In this document: piece after piece, positions 54,271-63,360 of the stretch
Numbering within the stretch: the stretch's first letter is position 1
How the letters are laid out: the number at the start of each line of letters is the position of its first letter
Origin: Leptospira terpstrae serovar Hualin str. LT 11-33 = ATCC 700639
GTDB taxonomy: Bacteria > Spirochaetota > Leptospiria > Leptospirales > Leptospiraceae
Assembly (NCBI RefSeq): GCF_000332495.1
Contig: NZ_AOGW02000006.1
Location: forward strand, 663,617 to 727,616
Reading direction: 5' to 3'
DNA: 64,000 bases
Made by a program: the position numbers and the translations under genes
The notes under the pieces: model-generated
Databases searched by the model: none
What the model was told of the DNA's origin: nothing
What the model saw: only the letters and a program-made list of their open reading frames with translations

Positions 54271-55413
54271 TTAGCGATTGTTTCGAACACTGCCCTGGAT
54301 GAAGGCCCCAGTCTCTACTTTTGCCAATTTCTTTTGTCCACGAATCTCCACAAATACTTCCGTTTGGTTTTTAGTGAATTCGGTTTCGAGAATGGCAAGA
54401 CCAAGGGATTCTTTACGGCTGGGAGAGTGGGTCCCTGAGGTGGATTTGCCAATTTCTTTCCCATCACTCGAGAAAATCGGGAAATTTTCTCGTAAAACAC
54501 CCGGTTCCATAAGGCGAATTCCGACAATTTTACGTTTTGGACCATTCTTTTTGTCAGCGATGATTCGTTCATATCCCAAATAGGGAGCAGGTTTTTCTTT
54601 GACGATAAAGTTAATTCCGGATTCCACGGGGGTCCATTCTGCATTCAGTTCATGGCCATAGAGTGGGTATTTTGCTTCAAGTCTCAGTGTGTCGCGTGCA
54701 CCAAGACCCACTGCTACAAGACCAAAGTCTTTTCCTATTTCTAATAAATCTTTCCAAAGAGTCACACCAAGAGTATTGGATGTATAAATTTCAAATCCAT
54801 CTTCTCCCGTATAACCAGTGCGAGATACGATGATTGTTTCTCCTTTCCAATTCATTTCTTCGAAATGATAATAAAGGATCGAACTTAAATCCTTACCTAG
54901 GTATTTCGAAAAAATTGCATCTGCATTGGGACCTTGTAATGCAATTTGATGCCAGTTTTTACTATCATCAACGACGGTTACCTTTCCATTGTTGTATTTT
55001 ACTAAATGTTTTGTTACCGCAGGGTAGTTGGAGGCATTGGAACAGATCATATATTTGGATTCGTTGAATTTATAGACAGTGATGTCGTCAACAAGCCCAC
55101 CATCTTCATTGACCACAGCATTGTACTGCACTTGGCCTGTTTTCATACTGGCAATGGTGTTGCATGTGACTGATTCTAAAAAATTGAGAAGATCTTCTTC
55201 TTTTCCGGTCACAAAAATTTCGCCCATATGCGAAACATCAAATAGTCCCGCAGCCGATCTTGTGGCTAAATGTTCTTGGATGATCCCAGTATATTGAACA
55301 GGCATGTCCCATCCGCCAAAAGGAACCATCTTGGCTCCCATTTCTTTATGAATTGTGTGTAAAGGGGTTTGTTTTAGTTCCACGGCTTTCTCTCGATCAG
55401 ACTCTGGAACCAT
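54271..55413 (-). CDS. gcvT: Glycine cleavage system T protein (aminomethyltransferase)
   Basis: A 380-residue folate-dependent T protein that releases ammonia and forms methylene-tetrahydrofolate. [30 protein letters not shown] and [12 protein letters not shown] are typical, and Asp113-type folate contacts fall in [15 protein letters not shown]. It is the first gene of gcvT-gcvH-gcvP-ferredoxin. Only 47 bases separate it from the divergent gene at 55461, too short for a glycine riboswitch, so a different control is likely. Confidence 0.96.
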   Translation of the reverse strand: MVPESDREKAVELKQTPLHTIHKEMGAKMVPFGGWDMPVQYTGIIQEHLATRSAAGLFDVSHMGEIFVTGKEEDLLNFLESVTCNTIASMKTGQVQYNAVVNEDGGLVDDITVYKFNESKYMICSNASNYPAVTKHLVKYNNGKVTVVDDSKNWHQIALQGPNADAIFSKYLGKDLSSILYYHFEEMNWKGETIIVSRTGYTGEDGFEIYTSNTLGVTLWKDLLEIGKDFGLVAVGLGARDTLRLEAKYPLYGHELNAEWTPVESGINFIVKEKPAPYLGYERIIADKKNGPKRKIVGIRLMEPGVLRENFPIFSSDGKEIGKSTSGTHSPSRKESLGLAILETEFTKNQTEVFVEIRGQKKLAKVETGAFIQGSVRNNR

Positions 55414-55460
55414 TGAAAAATGGTTTCATGGATATGGAATTGAATTTTTTCTAAGATATT

Positions 55461-56480
55461 ATGTTAAGAGAAGTCTATCGCATCGAAAAAACCGGATCTA
55501 TTGATCACCTCCATCGGAAAAAAGAACTCTTAAGACCACCGGAAGGTGATGAAGTTACCATAGAAGTGAAAGCGATTGGCCTTAACTTCGCTGATGTATT
55601 TTCGATTTATGGTTTGTACTCAGCAACTCCTAAAGGAAGTTTCATTCCTGGTTTAGAATTTGCAGGAAAAATCGTTAAAATAGGCCCAAATGTTAAGGAT
55701 TTTGAGGTCGGAGATTCAGTGTTTGGTGCAACAAGGTTCGGTGCATACACAACTCATCTTAACATTTCAGAAAAAACAGTTTTTGCTCTTCCTAAAGGTT
55801 GGTCGATGCAAGATGGTGCAGCATTTGTTGTACAAGCACTCACTGCATACTATGCTCTTGTTCCACTCGGACAAGTGAAAGAAGGAGATCATGTCCTAAT
55901 CCATAGTGCTGCAGGTGGTGTAGGTATCATGGCAGGACACATTGCGAAGAAAAAAAAAGCAATCCCAATCGGACTTGTAGGTGATTCCGTTAAGTTTTCG
56001 ATCTTAAAAGAGGTTGGTTATGATTATTTTCTCACAAGGTCTCCTAATTTTAAACAAGAGATGAAGAAAATATTATCAGAACATCCATTAAAAATAGTTT
56101 TAGAATGTTTAGGTGGTCGTTATTTTCACGACAGTTATGATCTTATGGCACCAATGGGAAGACTTGTTACTTATGGTAGTGCGAACTTCACACCATCACA
56201 TTCATTCCGAAATTGGCTTTCAATCGCATATTCTTACCTCTCACGACCAAAAATTGATCCATTATCCATGATTTCAGACAATAAATCAGTGATGGGATTC
56301 AATTTAATATGGTTGTGGAATGAAATTGATGAATTACGAAAACATTTTTCCGATTTAATGATGTTATCATTACCAAAACAAACCATCGGACATGAGTTTG
56401 CGTTCGAAAAAATACACGATGCACTCCGTACATTTCAATCGGGACAAACAATTGGTAAGATAGTTATCAATGTTCCGTAG
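55461..56480 (+). CDS. Zinc-less MDR oxidoreductase (quinone reductase/VAT-1-like)
   Basis: A 339-residue medium-chain dehydrogenase. GLNFADVFSIYGLY, PGLEFAGKIVKIGPNV and IHSAAGGVGIMAGHIAKKKK (NADPH-binding) place it in the quinone oxidoreductase/VAT-1 group. The catalytic-zinc Cys/His ligands of alcohol dehydrogenases are absent. It would reduce quinones or enones with NADPH. It is divergent from gcvT, with the start only 47 bases away. Confidence 0.88.
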   Translation: MLREVYRIEKTGSIDHLHRKKELLRPPEGDEVTIEVKAIGLNFADVFSIYGLYSATPKGSFIPGLEFAGKIVKIGPNVKDFEVGDSVFGATRFGAYTTHLNISEKTVFALPKGWSMQDGAAFVVQALTAYYALVPLGQVKEGDHVLIHSAAGGVGIMAGHIAKKKKAIPIGLVGDSVKFSILKEVGYDYFLTRSPNFKQEMKKILSEHPLKIVLECLGGRYFHDSYDLMAPMGRLVTYGSANFTPSHSFRNWLSIAYSYLSRPKIDPLSMISDNKSVMGFNLIWLWNEIDELRKHFSDLMMLSLPKQTIGHEFAFEKIHDALRTFQSGQTIGKIVINVP

Positions 56481-56639
56481 AATGAGTATTAGTCTGTTTT
56501 TTTATTTTGAATAAAAATTCATGCAAAAAATAAAATTTCTTTACATTAAAAATGATATGATTTAATTATGTCGTATCAATTCACTCTCTGTTTGCCAAGG
56601 ACAGCCGTGTTTTGAAATCAAAAGATAAGGACGATCACA

Positions 56640-56714
56640 ATGGTTGCTAAAAAGAAAGCCGCAAAAAAGAAAGCCGCTAAGAAAAAAGCTGCAAAGAAAA
56701 AAGCTAAGAAATAA
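56640..56714 (+). CDS. 24-residue Lys/Ala-repeat peptide (histone H1-tail-like)
   Basis: The frame ATG 56640 to TAA 56712-56714 encodes MVAKKKAAKKKAAKKKAAKK followed by KAKK: four AAKKK-type repeats. It is below usual gene-size cut-offs. A binding site AAGGA lies eight bases upstream, a stop in the same frame (56613) blocks a longer form, and a strong terminator follows 47 bases after the stop. Such Lys/Ala tails occur in bacterial histone H1-like and HU-tail proteins, and they bind DNA or RNA non-specifically; that role is inferred. The rest of the 334-base spacer 56481-56814 has no other gene. Confidence 0.65.
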   Translation: MVAKKKAAKKKAAKKKAAKKKAKK

Positions 56715-56761
56715 GCTTAGCCTTAATTCTTCCTTCGATCTATCGAAGTAAGATTTGTGTG

Positions 56762-56786
56762 AACCCGCAAGACCTGCGGGTTTTTT
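56762..56786 (+). terminator. Rho-independent terminator after the Lys/Ala peptide
   Basis: AACCCGCA (56762-56769) pairs with TGCGGGTT (56775-56782) around AGACC, and the T run TTTTTT begins inside the stem end and continues to 56786. This is a textbook plus-strand terminator. It supports a real short transcript for the peptide gene at 56640. The reverse strand lacks a comparable T run, so it is directional. Confidence 0.85.
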
Positions 56787-56814
56787 CATTTATAGGCATA
56801 AGTTCCGAGAAAAA

Positions 56815-57396
56815 TTAGGCAATTGCCCTTGTAAAACCCCTTCGACTCATCGAAAATCCCGATTTTTTATCAGAATTGAGTCTTTCCAAACCAATAAATT
56901 GGAAATGGTCCTTCTTATTGATCGAATCAAAGAGTGATTTCATCAGCGATTCAATGTTAGGATGGATCACATTTTTATAACTTTTGCGTGAATGGTCCTT
57001 ACTCCAGATTTCTAAATGGTCTGATTCAGGCATCTTTAGGATGAGTGAGGGGAGATCGTATCGTTTCATGAGAACATTGCATACATCTTCAAAACCATAT
57101 TCAGTAATGGAGTTAAAATCAAAAAAAACAAGTAAGTAGAGGATATTGGTAGGTTCTAAGCGGCCATTTTCATCAGAAATTTTTTGAACCCCATCCAAAA
57201 CTACATAACGCAGATTTTTTGTTTGGATCCAAAGTTTTTGATCTTCATGACGTTTGAGGTTCACTTCTTCCGAAAACCGTTTTTGAAATACAGTAGAGAG
57301 GAAAAATCCGGTGGAATCTTGTCTTTCTTCGAGAATGCGCTCTAAGGAAAACGGTTCAAACTCTAAATTGAAGTACTTTGTATACGTCTCTGCCAT
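56815..57396 (-). CDS. Protein of unknown function (193 residues)
   Basis: A soluble 193-residue protein with no signal peptide or membrane segment. The middle (about 63-125) is predicted alpha/beta with NLRYVVLDGVQKI and LYLLVFFDFNSITEYGFEDV, and the C-terminus is basic. I recognise no family; the alternation of beta-strand and helix in the middle could be a STAS-like or receiver-like fold, but that is weak. It is 61 bases downstream of the SUFU-domain gene in the same direction. Confidence 0.6.
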   Translation of the reverse strand: MAETYTKYFNLEFEPFSLERILEERQDSTGFFLSTVFQKRFSEEVNLKRHEDQKLWIQTKNLRYVVLDGVQKISDENGRLEPTNILYLLVFFDFNSITEYGFEDVCNVLMKRYDLPSLILKMPESDHLEIWSKDHSRKSYKNVIHPNIESLMKSLFDSINKKDHFQFIGLERLNSDKKSGFSMSRRGFTRAIA

Positions 57397-57457
57397 ATCA
57401 TATAGAGTAACGGTCAGATTTTAGAGTTTGAATCGGATTTTTTTTGAAAAATAAAAT

Positions 57458-58600
57458 CTAGAATTCTAACATTCTTCGTTCGCTGTCGTGAAAGAAACTA
57501 TATCCTTCCTTTTTCCAGGTCTCCCAAAACTGAAAGGAACCTTCTCGCATAAAACAAATTCGTTCTTCTGTTGCAATCGGCGTTAAGAAAAGAAAATTTG
57601 CACGTTTTCCGTTCTCTGTGAGGAGTCCATGAAGATTTGGTAGAGTTTCTTTGGAACCCTGCTCTATTTCCTCTGTGACGTTACGTAGAACGAACCAGTT
57701 GAAGTCTAGATAGAGTTGGTCGGGATCTTTTCTTGGATTTTGTATTGTATGCGAATGTCCAAACCAAATTCCTGTGTTCCAAGGGAACTTTACCATCTCT
57801 CCAAGAACATGTTGGATCCATTTTTCCGATTTATCTTCTGTATCTTTCAAAAGTTGAATCGCAAAGACAAGTTCGATACGAGAAAAGTTTTCATAATCTT
57901 TGTGGTAGAGTTCTATAGAAGGTTGATTTTGTACACTCATCCCAATTGTAGAAAAGATTTTGATACCAGGAAATTCTTTTGGTAAAAATGATGCGATCCC
58001 TAGCGAAGGATACTTTCCACCATCTGCTGACCAATAAGTTTGGTGTTTACCAAGTTTTGATTCTAAAAAATCCAATCGAAGTTGTTGTGCTTTTTTCCAA
58101 TGATCTTTTTCGGCAACGGCTTCCCAAAACTTACGATTGGTTCTGACTCGTTCTGCGATCACACCGTTTTCTGGATCTCCGAGAGGTGAGGCAGTTGGTG
58201 CTTCTTCTTTTGCAAATTTTGCATAACCATGAACACCTTTGATCCCGGACCAAGAAGGCAAATAGGCTTGTAGTTCTTCCTCTACAAATAAAGCTACAGC
58301 ATCACCTTCCTCTGACCAAATAAAATGAATTTGCTCTTCTATAAGTGAACTTTGTGCTTTTGGATCTGTAATTTCAGATTTGGTCAACACAGGCGCAAGG
58401 CCAAGATCAAAATCTTCTTCCACACGTGAATCAGGTGCATCAATTAAGTTACGCACCCAAAGTGTTTTCATTGGCCACTCAGGATTGTTATGTGATTGTA
58501 GGTAAAGGTAAATGGTTCTTCCGTCATCTTCTAAAAATGCAGTAAAAGAACCGTAGGGATTTGCTTCTTGGTATAAAACTTTAGGGGTACTGGGATTCAT
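57458..58600 (-). CDS. Suppressor-of-fused (SUFU) domain protein
   Basis: A 380-residue soluble protein. The C-terminal half (about 185-375) has the SUFU features KIFSTIGMSVQNQ and FSRIELVFAIQLL then GIWFGHSHTIQNP, and the late Leu-rich FLFLTPIATEERICFM. The N-terminal half (about 1-180) is beta-rich with no clear family. In bacteria SUFU domains occur as immunity proteins or in unknown roles; no toxin gene is adjacent here. The start overlaps the stop of the 78-residue gene by one base. Confidence 0.72.
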   Translation of the reverse strand: MNPSTPKVLYQEANPYGSFTAFLEDDGRTIYLYLQSHNNPEWPMKTLWVRNLIDAPDSRVEEDFDLGLAPVLTKSEITDPKAQSSLIEEQIHFIWSEEGDAVALFVEEELQAYLPSWSGIKGVHGYAKFAKEEAPTASPLGDPENGVIAERVRTNRKFWEAVAEKDHWKKAQQLRLDFLESKLGKHQTYWSADGGKYPSLGIASFLPKEFPGIKIFSTIGMSVQNQPSIELYHKDYENFSRIELVFAIQLLKDTEDKSEKWIQHVLGEMVKFPWNTGIWFGHSHTIQNPRKDPDQLYLDFNWFVLRNVTEEIEQGSKETLPNLHGLLTENGKRANFLFLTPIATEERICFMREGSFQFWETWKKEGYSFFHDSERRMLEF

Positions 58601-58836
58601 TAAAATTTATGGGGGACAACTCTCTCTTGGAATTTTGCAAGTAGTTTTGCAATGGTATCATCCATTCCTACTTCAAAATAAATATCTGGATAATAACCAG
58701 AGGCATTCCTTAGACCGATTAGTTCTGGTTCATTCCATTTCCTGTATCCTTTCAATGAGTTCCAAACTTCTTCCGAAGGGGAAAGGTTTTCCTTTTTTGC
58801 GTCGATGAATGATTGAATCGTGCGAGTTGGGGTCAT
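58600..58836 (-). CDS. Small protein of unknown function, coupled to the SUFU gene
   Basis: A 78-residue soluble protein without known motifs, ending DDTIAKLLAKFQERVVPHKF. It starts at ATG 58836 and its stop overlaps the SUFU gene start by one base (TAATG), so the two are coupled in translation. SUFU-type immunity genes are often next to their cognate partner, but this protein has no toxin-like signature and is too short for most. The gene is divergent from the AlkB gene. Confidence 0.65.
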   Translation of the reverse strand: MTPTRTIQSFIDAKKENLSPSEEVWNSLKGYRKWNEPELIGLRNASGYYPDIYFEVGMDDTIAKLLAKFQERVVPHKF

Positions 58837-58986
58837 ACTATCGTATAGATTCTTTGGTCTGGAAGGGAATCCAACTAAAATTTTAGACGACCTGGACTGT
58901 CAGTGTGGATTTTCATTGGATTTCTTTGGTCAGTGGGTGAAAAATTACAGTGACTTACTTTTTTCAGGTGGGCGATTTCGAAATCC

Positions 58987-59592
58987 ATGCAATTATTCCA
59001 AAGGTCTGAATCGGAAAATCTCCTCCCCTATGACGGAGTTTTATTGTACATTCCTCATTTTCTCCCAACAGAAGAATCCCATCGGATCTTTGGATCCCTA
59101 ATGGATGAGATTGAATGGAAACCGGATGAAGCAATACTTTATGGAAAACATATCACCACCAAACGAAGTGTCGCATGGTATGCGGAAAAAGGTTTTTCCT
59201 ATCGTTATTCGGGAACAACTAAAACAGCTCTTCCTTGGTCTCCACTCTTATTAGAATTAAAATCAAAAGTAGAAGGTGTAACCAAGGAAGTTTTCAATTC
59301 TTGTTTGTTGAATTTATATCATGATGGGAGTGAAGGGATGGCTTGGCATAGTGATGATGAAACTTCTTTACGTCCTAATTCAACAATTGCTTCCGTAAGT
59401 TTTGGGGCAGAACGAATCTTTCGATACAAACATAAAAAAACTGGTGAACAAGTGGAGTTACAGTTGGAACACGGAAGTTTACTTTTAATGAAAGATGTCA
59501 TCCAAAGGCATTGGTTGCATTCCCTTCCAAAAGCGATGAAGGTCAAACGACCGAGAATCAATTTAACCTTTCGTCAGTTTGGATTGATTTGA
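58987..59592 (+). CDS. AlkB-like alpha-ketoglutarate-dependent dioxygenase
   Basis: A 201-residue protein of the AlkB fold. The iron ligands are His121 and Asp123 in MAWHSDDETSL and His178 in RHWLHSLP, and the 2-oxoglutarate-binding Arg are in RPRINLTFR (Arg190, Arg196). LNLYHDGSEGMAWHSDDE is the family signature. It demethylates alkylated bases in nucleic acids. Length matches the ALKBH2-type short enzymes. It converges with the DUF4269 gene, overlapping by 19 bases. Confidence 0.92.
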   Translation: MQLFQRSESENLLPYDGVLLYIPHFLPTEESHRIFGSLMDEIEWKPDEAILYGKHITTKRSVAWYAEKGFSYRYSGTTKTALPWSPLLLELKSKVEGVTKEVFNSCLLNLYHDGSEGMAWHSDDETSLRPNSTIASVSFGAERIFRYKHKKTGEQVELQLEHGSLLLMKDVIQRHWLHSLPKAMKVKRPRINLTFRQFGLI

Positions 59593-60173
59593 AATCCTTT
59601 TTGGGAGAGTAATTCTCGAAACTGTTCATCAGTTTTTTGGTTCCATTGGAGAAGGATTTTGTAAGGATCTCCTTTCAAATCCAAAACTTTACAAAAAGCA
59701 GGTTCTGTTTTGATTCCTTGCTTTTTTAGATTTCTAATTTCTTCTCGGAATGTTGGATCTGCCAATGTTAAAAACCGATTTTCAACTATCATATGAATCC
59801 AACCATACTGTTCAGTAGGTTCGATTGCCTGTCCAAAAATTTCATATTGAAACTTTTTTGTTTCAAAGCGACAAACTAGCGTTACGCGAAGTGAAATTGT
59901 TTTTTCTGAAAAACTATAATTTGGTAGATTGCGAAATTTGGCATAACAAATCTTTTGTAAGTGGGAAAGAATGTTAAATTTTACCAGGATATCCACATCG
60001 CTTGAATCTGTATCAATATTTAAGGGGATTGTGCCAGCAAGTGTTGGTTTGAAACCATGTAAGCATTTTAGAATTTTCCATTCTTCTAAATCTCGAAACA
60101 ATTCTTGTTGTTTGGCTGTCCCAAATTGTAAGTAGTCAGTGCCGAGGAACGAATTGGATGGGAGGGAATGCAT
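59574..60173 (-). CDS. DUF4269 family protein (nucleotidyltransferase-like)
   Basis: A 199-residue protein when started at ATG 60173 (MHSLPSNSFLGTDYLQFGTA). LAGTIPLNIDTDSSDVDILV is the DUF4269 core and resembles the GS-x-DxD nucleotidyltransferase motif. The frame continues to 60272, but that part crosses a GC-rich repeat and has no family similarity, so the inner ATG is preferred. The function is unknown. It overlaps the AlkB 3' end by 19 bases on the other strand. Confidence 0.78.
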   Translation of the reverse strand: MHSLPSNSFLGTDYLQFGTAKQQELFRDLEEWKILKCLHGFKPTLAGTIPLNIDTDSSDVDILVKFNILSHLQKICYAKFRNLPNYSFSEKTISLRVTLVCRFETKKFQYEIFGQAIEPTEQYGWIHMIVENRFLTLADPTFREEIRNLKKQGIKTEPAFCKVLDLKGDPYKILLQWNQKTDEQFRELLSQKGFQINPN

Positions 60174-60202
60174 ATTATGTCTCGTGGGTTCGGTCTCGGC
60201 CC

Positions 60203-60262
60203 CCACCCTGAATGGGTGGTGGAGGTGGGCTTGTGGGAGTTCATTCCCGGCCCAACTCCTAC
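60203..60262. repeat. GC-rich two-hairpin element
   Basis: Two hairpins lie side by side just upstream of the DUF4269 gene: CCACCC/GGGTGG around TGAAT (60203-60219) and a nine-base stem GTGGGAGTT/AACTCCTAC (60233-60262) with one G-U pair around twelve bases. GC content is well above the surroundings. The plus-strand RNA folds better than the minus-strand RNA because the G-U pair becomes C-A on the other side. It looks like a small dispersed element rather than a gene. The spacer 60174-60365 has nothing else. Confidence 0.6.
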
Positions 60263-60365
60263 CATAAAACATAATACCTGTCTCTTGGAAATCGAATCTC
60301 TTAAAAAATTCTAACGAAAACTTCGCAGTTTCAACAAAACCCTCTGAGAGTTCTTTTGAATCAAC

Positions 60366-61436
60366 TTATAACAAACCTGAACTTTCCATTTGGTTCACAT
60401 GATCCACAAAAGTTTCTTTGAGCGAACGATAGGTTAAACCTAAATCAGTTTTACTATACTGGTGATTATAATTGAGTGGTTGACCAATATTATTTTTTGT
60501 ATATCCCCAACTCAAACCAAAGAATGGACCAATCACGTATACAAGTGCTTTAGGTAAATTTCCAGTAGGAACAGAATAACGATTCCCAAAATTTTCTTTA
60601 ATGATTTTAGCAACACCTAACATCGGCATCACTTCGGCGGATGTGATATGTCTTCCTTTCGCGTTCGGAGTAAATCCTGCTAAGATATGTGCCTTTGCCA
60701 CATCCCTTACATCTACAAATCCCATCTTCGTATCGGGAACACCTGTGCGAAACACTCCCTTCAGCATATTTTTCATAAACTCAACACTGGTTCCATCAAG
60801 TCTTTTGGAAAGTGAAGGACCCATCACAAAGGAAGGATTGATCACAACTAAATCCCAACGTGTTTGTTGTTTTTGGATTTCCCAAGCTTCCTTTTCTGCT
60901 AAAGTTTTTGAATAAGCATAAGGTTGGTGATTGAGTGAACTTGTTGTGTTCCAATCTTCTTCCGTAAAGGTGTTGTTGGAAACTTTTAAAGAATCAATAT
61001 TATCACTGTGAATGGATGCAACACTTGAAGTTAATACAACTCGTTTTACGGTAGATATGCGATTGCAGGCTAAAAGAACATTTCTCGTACCTTGCAGTGC
61101 TGGTTCAACCAGTTGTTTTTTTGCATCCTTAATTCCTGCAACAAAAAAAGGAGAGGCGGTATGAATCACAAGTTCAGCACCTTCAATCGCTTTATCAAAA
61201 CTTCCTTCAGTTAATAAATCAGCTTCGAATAACGTAAGTTTGTCTTTGAACTGATTTTGTAATTCTAGTAGGTGTTCAATTTTTTTTGTATCTTTTAAAC
61301 TACGAACCGTAGTTCGCACTGACTTACCGTCTTCTAACAGATATTTAACGATCCAAGAAGCAATGTATCCGGATCCTCCCGTTACAACAACGGGCAACTC
61401 TGAGTTGATTGTTTTCATATTATTTCTTAGACTCAT
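60366..61436 (-). CDS. NAD(P)-dependent epimerase/dihydroflavonol reductase-like
   Basis: A 356-residue extended short-chain dehydrogenase. [20 protein letters not shown] is the NAD(P)-binding loop, LTSSVASI the Ser of the triad and [15 protein letters not shown] the Tyr-x-x-x-Lys. This group reduces ketones or aldehydes (dihydroflavonol reductase, methylglyoxal reductase). ATG 61436 is listed; ATG 61418 is close to the fold start and equally possible. It is the only gene in its run, facing the GC-rich element at 61504. Confidence 0.88.
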   Translation of the reverse strand: MSLRNNMKTINSELPVVVTGGSGYIASWIVKYLLEDGKSVRTTVRSLKDTKKIEHLLELQNQFKDKLTLFEADLLTEGSFDKAIEGAELVIHTASPFFVAGIKDAKKQLVEPALQGTRNVLLACNRISTVKRVVLTSSVASIHSDNIDSLKVSNNTFTEEDWNTTSSLNHQPYAYSKTLAEKEAWEIQKQQTRWDLVVINPSFVMGPSLSKRLDGTSVEFMKNMLKGVFRTGVPDTKMGFVDVRDVAKAHILAGFTPNAKGRHITSAEVMPMLGVAKIIKENFGNRYSVPTGNLPKALVYVIGPFFGLSWGYTKNNIGQPLNYNHQYSKTDLGLTYRSLKETFVDHVNQMESSGLL

Positions 61437-61503
61437 CTTTCCTTATAGAAAACAGCCAATAAAACCGAAACAAAACGCCTCTTTGTATTCTTTTGTTTGG
61501 CGA

Positions 61504-61570
61504 GACCCTTCGGGTCCGGGCTTTTCCGGAGTCCGCGTTCGCTCCCGTCTCCGGCCTATCGTCCGGAGAC
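61504..61570. repeat. GC-rich element with competing hairpins
   Basis: GACCC/GGGTC around TTC (61504-61516) is followed by GTCTCCGG (61547-61554) pairing with CCGGAGAC (61563-61570) around eight bases. An earlier CCGGAG (61526-61531) can also pair with the same CTCCGG (61549-61554), so two alternative structures are possible. GC content here is far above the surroundings. It lies between the reductase gene and the MBL-fold gene, in the leader of the latter. Confidence 0.55.
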
Positions 61571-61667
61571 CAAGTCCTGCAAATCCCTCTCGCATGTGAA
61601 AATCCAAACGTTTATAAGATTGGAAATGGTTTGCCAAAGATTTTTGATTTTGTTAATTTTTATCGTT

Positions 61668-62699
61668 ATGCCAACCAAACCGAGTCTTTATCAGAAACTG
61701 AATCAATCCTTACCCAAATTATTTTTTTTACTCATTCTTTTTTGTTCTCATTGTGCCTTTCGTCCTTCTGGGAATCTGGGTCATTACAATTCTTATTTTC
61801 CCCACGAGAATCTTCCGAACCCGATTCCCAAAGGAAAAATCCGTGCCACCTTTCTTGGAACCACATCCATCCTGTTAGATGATGGAGAAACCCAAATCAT
61901 AACGGATGCTTTTTTTTCTAGGCCTTCTTTATGGAAAACGGCATTTTCCAAAATAGAATCAGATCCATCCACAGTTCAATCTGTAATCACCAAAGCGAAA
62001 ATCGACAGACTGAGAGCAATTTTTGTCTGCCATTCTCATTATGATCATGTAATGGATGCACCCCTTGTCGCCAAACAAACAAAGGCGAAGTTATTTGGTT
62101 CTTCCTCGACACTCAATGTGGGGCTTGGAGGAGACCTCTCTCCAAACCAAATGGAAAAATTCCAACCAGGAAAACCGGTCCAAATAGGAAAGTTTACGAT
62201 TACCGTTTTAGAATCCAAACACACACCACCCTTTCGAATTTTTGGAAAAACAAACGCAACGGATCCGAACCACCCCAACATCGAATCGCCACTAAGCCAA
62301 CCAATCAAAGCAACTGACTATATCGAAGGAGGAACCTTTGATTTTTTCATCCAACATGGTAAAAATAAAATTCTGATCAAAAGTAGTACTAATTTTGTAG
62401 AAGGGGCATTAGACAAAATCCAAGTAGATGTTTTGTTTTTGGGAATTGCGCAACTTTCATTACAACCTGTTTCCTTCCAAGATACTTTCTACAAACAAAC
62501 TGTCCAAACGACAAAACCCAAACTTTTGATTCCTATCCATTGGGATAATTTTTTCAAACCACTGTCGGAACCATTGGAACCAAATCTCCAACTCGGAGAT
62601 GATTTTGAATCTAATATGAAATACATTTTGAAACAAACCGAAAAAGATAAGGTAGAAGTACAATTGTTGCAAGGCTTTGAAACAATTGATTTGTTTTGA
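61668..62699 (+). CDS. MBL-fold metallohydrolase, probable lipoprotein
   Basis: A 343-residue protein when started at ATG 61668, giving a hydrophobic segment (LPKLFFLLILFCSHC) that ends in Cys29 and could be lipidated. The metal site VCHSHYDHVMD (HxHxDH) plus later His (ESKHTPP, IPIHWDN) marks the metallo-beta-lactamase fold of the UlaG/lactonase type. The open frame starts at 61497 and crosses the GC-rich element; ATG 61626 is another option. No clear ribosome binding site separates these choices. Substrate unknown. Confidence 0.82.
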   Translation: MPTKPSLYQKLNQSLPKLFFLLILFCSHCAFRPSGNLGHYNSYFPHENLPNPIPKGKIRATFLGTTSILLDDGETQIITDAFFSRPSLWKTAFSKIESDPSTVQSVITKAKIDRLRAIFVCHSHYDHVMDAPLVAKQTKAKLFGSSSTLNVGLGGDLSPNQMEKFQPGKPVQIGKFTITVLESKHTPPFRIFGKTNATDPNHPNIESPLSQPIKATDYIEGGTFDFFIQHGKNKILIKSSTNFVEGALDKIQVDVLFLGIAQLSLQPVSFQDTFYKQTVQTTKPKLLIPIHWDNFFKPLSEPLEPNLQLGDDFESNMKYILKQTEKDKVEVQLLQGFETIDLF

Positions 62700-62956
62700 A
62701 ACTAAAAACAAAAAACTAAGCCACAGGTTAAGTGGGAATCCTAAAATTTGTAAATTTTAACTTAGGTTAAAATAGAAGTATGATTTTAAACACTCTATTC
62801 AAAGAGTCCCCGTCAGTATGATTGATTGGTGGGGACCAATTCAAAAGGGAAGTGAGTGAAATTTATATGTCGAATCCAACTTGGATCTTAAACAAGTTAC
62901 TATTGCAATTGATCAAGGTTAAACAAAACCTAATCAAAATTCTTTTTGTGAGCAGG

Positions 62957-63360
62957 ATGATCAATTTACAAATGTTTGTATTTCTTGGTTTTGTTCTTTT
63001 GCAGACACCTATCTTTGGTTTACCAAAACCAAAAGTATTAATCGTAATGAGTGCAGCCGATACCATTTTGTTAGATGAAAATCATAAACATCCCACTGGT
63101 GTATTTGCCAATGAATTGATGCATCCAGTGATAGCCTTAGAGAACACTGGGATTGAATTAGTATTTGCCACTCCAGGTGCAAAGCGCGCTACTCTGGATC
63201 CAGAAAGCCTAAAAGATAAATATTGGAATTCTAAAGAAGAAAAAGCGGAAGCCATTCAGTTTTTAAATTCTAATACGTCCTTTCTAAATCCAATTTCCTT
63301 AGAGGTGGCAGTCAAAGATCAAAACAAATTCGTAGCAATCTTAATACCGGGAGGACTGAG
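62957..63360 (+). pseudogene. DJ-1/PfpI-family gene truncated by an insertion sequence
   Basis: The N-terminal signal sequence MINLQMFVFLGFVLLQTPIF is followed by PKPKVLIVMSAADTILLDEN and VFANELMHPVIALENTGIEL, which match DJ-1/PfpI (Hsp31-like) proteins. The sequence reaches FVAILIPGG, the point where intact proteins continue with the conserved GGHG loop and catalytic Cys-His. Here it changes at about 63355-63361 into IS sequence, and the frame stops at 63407-63409. The catalytic half is missing, so the gene is inactive in this strain. ATG 62867 and TTG 62822 are alternative starts. The spacer 62700-62956 has no other gene. Confidence 0.78.

Noticed and set aside
55414..55460. Possible glycine riboswitch upstream of gcvT
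   Set aside because: The spacer is only 47 bases, too short for a glycine aptamer, and no aptamer core is visible.
61497..61667. Longer N-terminus of the MBL-fold protein
   Set aside because: The extension is the GC-rich repeat read in frame and precedes the lipoprotein signal.
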